NCBI GenBank assembly: GCA_020355985.1
Contig: CP070628.1
Span: 697,878-705,573, forward strand
Length of the DNA: 7,696 nt
Source: Nitrospirota bacterium
GTDB lineage: Bacteria; Nitrospirota; Nitrospiria; Nitrospirales; UBA8639
Direction of reading: 5' to 3'
Of the stretch, positions 5,754-7,696 are shown one piece after another (position 1 is the first letter of the stretch; each line of letters begins with the position of its first letter). Both the position numbers and the translations under genes were made by a program. A model generated the notes under the pieces. The model did no database searches, was not told the origin of the DNA, and worked only from the letters and a program-made list of their open reading frames with translations.

Positions 5754-7696
5754 ATGACCAAACCCGCGCTGATTCAACAAACCGAACAGGTTTTGGAATG
5801 GCATCAATTGCTGGAGGCTTTGGCCAATGAAGCCTCTTCAGTCATGGGATGCGAGCTTTGTCGTGTGCTTCCTTTCGCGCATGACTTAGAAATGGCGCGC
5901 TGGCAACAACAAGAAACGGTTGAAATGGTTCAGATGCTTGAAGGTAATTCTCCCCTGTTACCATTGAATTTTCCAGATATTCGTCCGATCTTAGCACGGT
6001 CGGCTAAAGGCGGTCTTTTAGAAGGGCTAGAATTGCGAGATATTTCCCTTGTGTTGGCAATGAGTCACCACGCCAATCAATGGTTAGAGGGACATGGTGA
6101 TGCCTGTCCAACCGTCAGTAAGCGATCTACAAAATTTCAGGAGCTGTCTCGGGTAAGACAAACCATTGATCATTGTGTGGATGCTCAGGGGCAACTTCGA
6201 GAATCTGCAAGTCCGCTTCTGCATCAGTTAACTCAAAAAAGTCAGAATCTTCGCCAGACTATGCGCGGACGGTTGGAGCATCTGTTGTCTTCACAACAAT
6301 ACGAAGAACGGTTGCAAGGCCAATATTTCGCTGAACGTGAAAACCGATATGTTATTCCCATTAAAGCGGAACGACAGCATGAAGTCGATGGCATTATCCA
6401 TGATATTTCAAGCAGTGGTGCCACAGTATTTATTGAACCACGGAATCTGATCGTATTAAATAATGCGATCAAGTTTGCTGATCTACAGGTATTCCAAGAG
6501 ACACGTCGAATTCTACAGGATCTTTCCGATACCGTGACCCAATCCGTATTGTCCATTCAGGAAACCCTTCAACAATTAGCAGAATTGGATTGTCTGGTTG
6601 CTAAAGCGCGGTTGATCAGAAAAATTGAGGGCTGTCCTATTCATCTCAGTGAGATTCCTCAGATTCATCTCCTTCACGCCAAACATCCACTCTTGATCTT
6701 AAGCAAAGGCAATGTGGTGGCCAACACTATCCATATTGACGAAAGTATTCATACCCTTATTATTTCGGGTCCTAATGCTGGTGGAAAAACCGTCACCATG
6801 AAATTAGTTGGCTTGATTGCCTTGATGGTCAAAGTTGGCCTTCTTCCACCCTGTGCCCCTGATTCAGAAATGGCCTTTTTTGAAAAGGTATATGCGGATA
6901 TTGGAGATACGCAGGATTTGAGCCGGGATCTTTCAAGTTTCTCTGGTCATATCCTCTCTCATATTGCCTTGTTGGATGAGCTTCGATCCCATGTAGTGGT
7001 CTCGCCTCATTTATCGTTGGTTCTTTTAGATGAAGTGGGAAGCTCGACCGATCCAATTGAAGGAGCAGCATTAGCGGAAGCCATCCTGAATCGTTTGAGC
7101 GAATTTGGATGCATCAGTATTGTGACCACCCATTACCCTTCATTGAAAACGCTCGCCTATCGCAACCCTGACGTGCGTAATGCCAGTCAGGAATTTAATA
7201 TGGAAATGCTTTCGCCAACCTATCGATTGATAGATGGAATTCCTGGTGGATCTTCGGCCTTAGACATTGCAGGTCGGTTGGGGTTGGAATCCTCAATACT
7301 CCAAGACGCGCGTGCATTGATCCAAAGGGAAGGCCAGGATCTTGACCATGTATTTCAACGGCTTCAAGACACCTATAATCATTTGGAAGAAGAGCGTATG
7401 CAGGCTCAAGCGCGTCATCAAGAAGCTCAACGGTTGTTTCAAGAAGCCCATGTCTTGCGTGAACAACTTTTAATGCGGGAACGTGATGACCGGCAACGCT
7501 ATCGCCAGCAATGGCAGCGGGAATTTTCTAAAGCCCAACGGCAAGTCACTCACATCATTGAAGCTCTCAAAAAAGAGAAAAGGGCCACTCAGGTGAAAGC
7601 CATGCGTCGTTCATTAGCTCAACTTGATGAACACATCAAAGGGCAATTACCTGTTGATGGGAGTACCCCCTTTATTCCTCCTAAGGCAGGAGATCG
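5754..7696 (+). CDS. mutS2: MutS2-family ATPase, truncated by the window edge
   Basis: The first 647 residues are present and the frame is open at the right edge. The N terminus (VLEWHQLLEALANEA, 13-27) matches the usual MutS2 opening. The clamp/lever region includes ENRYVIPIKAE and SSGATVFIEP (220-229). The ATPase follows: Walker A GPNAGGKT (339-346), ADIGDTQDLSRDLSSFSGHI (381-400), Walker B LVLLDEVG (422-429) continuing SSTDPIEGAA, and the switch histidine in TTHYPSLK (458-465). A long charged coiled coil (about 525-630) leads toward the KOW/Smr end, which lies outside. Many relatives have GAGTDP where this has GSSTDP. MutS2 limits recombination in some bacteria and splits collided ribosomes in Bacillus. 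It is not a classical mismatch-repair MutS. ATG 5754 is the only standard start after the in-frame stop at 5613, yet it has no ribosome binding site. Confidence 0.95.
   Translation, partial: MTKPALIQQTEQVLEWHQLLEALANEASSVMGCELCRVLPFAHDLEMARWQQQETVEMVQMLEGNSPLLPLNFPDIRPILARSAKGGLLEGLELRDISLVLAMSHHANQWLEGHGDACPTVSKRSTKFQELSRVRQTIDHCVDAQGQLRESASPLLHQLTQKSQNLRQTMRGRLEHLLSSQQYEERLQGQYFAERENRYVIPIKAERQHEVDGIIHDISSSGATVFIEPRNLIVLNNAIKFADLQVFQETRRILQDLSDTVTQSVLSIQETLQQLAELDCLVAKARLIRKIEGCPIHLSEIPQIHLLHAKHPLLILSKGNVVANTIHIDESIHTLIISGPNAGGKTVTMKLVGLIALMVKVGLLPPCAPDSEMAFFEKVYADIGDTQDLSRDLSSFSGHILSHIALLDELRSHVVVSPHLSLVLLDEVGSSTDPIEGAALAEAILNRLSEFGCISIVTTHYPSLKTLAYRNPDVRNASQEFNMEMLSPTYRLIDGIPGGSSALDIAGRLGLESSILQDARALIQREGQDLDHVFQRLQDTYNHLEEERMQAQARHQEAQRLFQEAHVLREQLLMRERDDRQRYRQQWQREFSKAQRQVTHIIEALKKEKRATQVKAMRRSLAQLDEHIKGQLPVDGSTPFIPPKAGD

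Overview
The window reads as a chromosomal housekeeping segment from a diderm (Gram-negative-type) bacterium. Two periplasmic cell-wall enzymes (an MltB-type lytic transglycosylase and an RlpA-type lipoprotein with a SPOR domain) imply an outer membrane and a periplasm, and MutS2 is a broadly distributed bacterial protein. Base composition looks moderate (estimated by eye, not computed). The mixture would suit Nitrospirota or a similar phylum, but that is a weak inference. There is no sign of phage genes, transposases, CRISPR arrays, toxin-antitoxin pairs, tRNA or rRNA.

Layout. Bases 1-508 carry no convincing protein gene. Part of this stretch (about 184-296) can be drawn as nested stems and may be a structured RNA or the remnant of a repeat. 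The last 110 bases, just ahead of the first gene, hold short repeats and a 14-bp palindrome. Bases 509-1468 (+) encode the MltB-family transglycosylase. It converges, with only 26 bases between stop codons, on a minus-strand group made of a CNNM/CorC-type membrane transporter (1495-2766), a doubtful small ORF (2780-2992), RlpA (3023-3691, possibly from 3730) and an unrecognised 411-residue cytoplasmic protein (3781-5016). A divergent intergenic region (5017-5187) has a good sigma70-like promoter for the 411-residue gene, bracketed by an 11-bp inverted repeat. On the plus strand follow a small exported coiled-coil protein resembling the Sll1863 stress-response family (5188-5607) and mutS2 (5754 to beyond the right edge), which lacks its C-terminal Smr end only because the window stops.

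How the genes may work together. MltB and RlpA both cut peptidoglycan glycan strands. RlpA, through its SPOR domain, would act at the septum. The CNNM protein, probably a Mg2+/Co2+ efflux or membrane-homeostasis factor, lies between them. The minus-strand genes could be read from the promoter ahead of the 411-residue gene, with a weak terminator candidate and a second promoter candidate between rlpA and the transporter. MutS2 is functionally separate (nucleic-acid or ribosome quality control).

No clear new multi-gene system is visible. The best leads are the 411-residue unknown protein, the inverted repeat around its promoter, the exported Sll1863-like protein and the possible structured element near the left edge.
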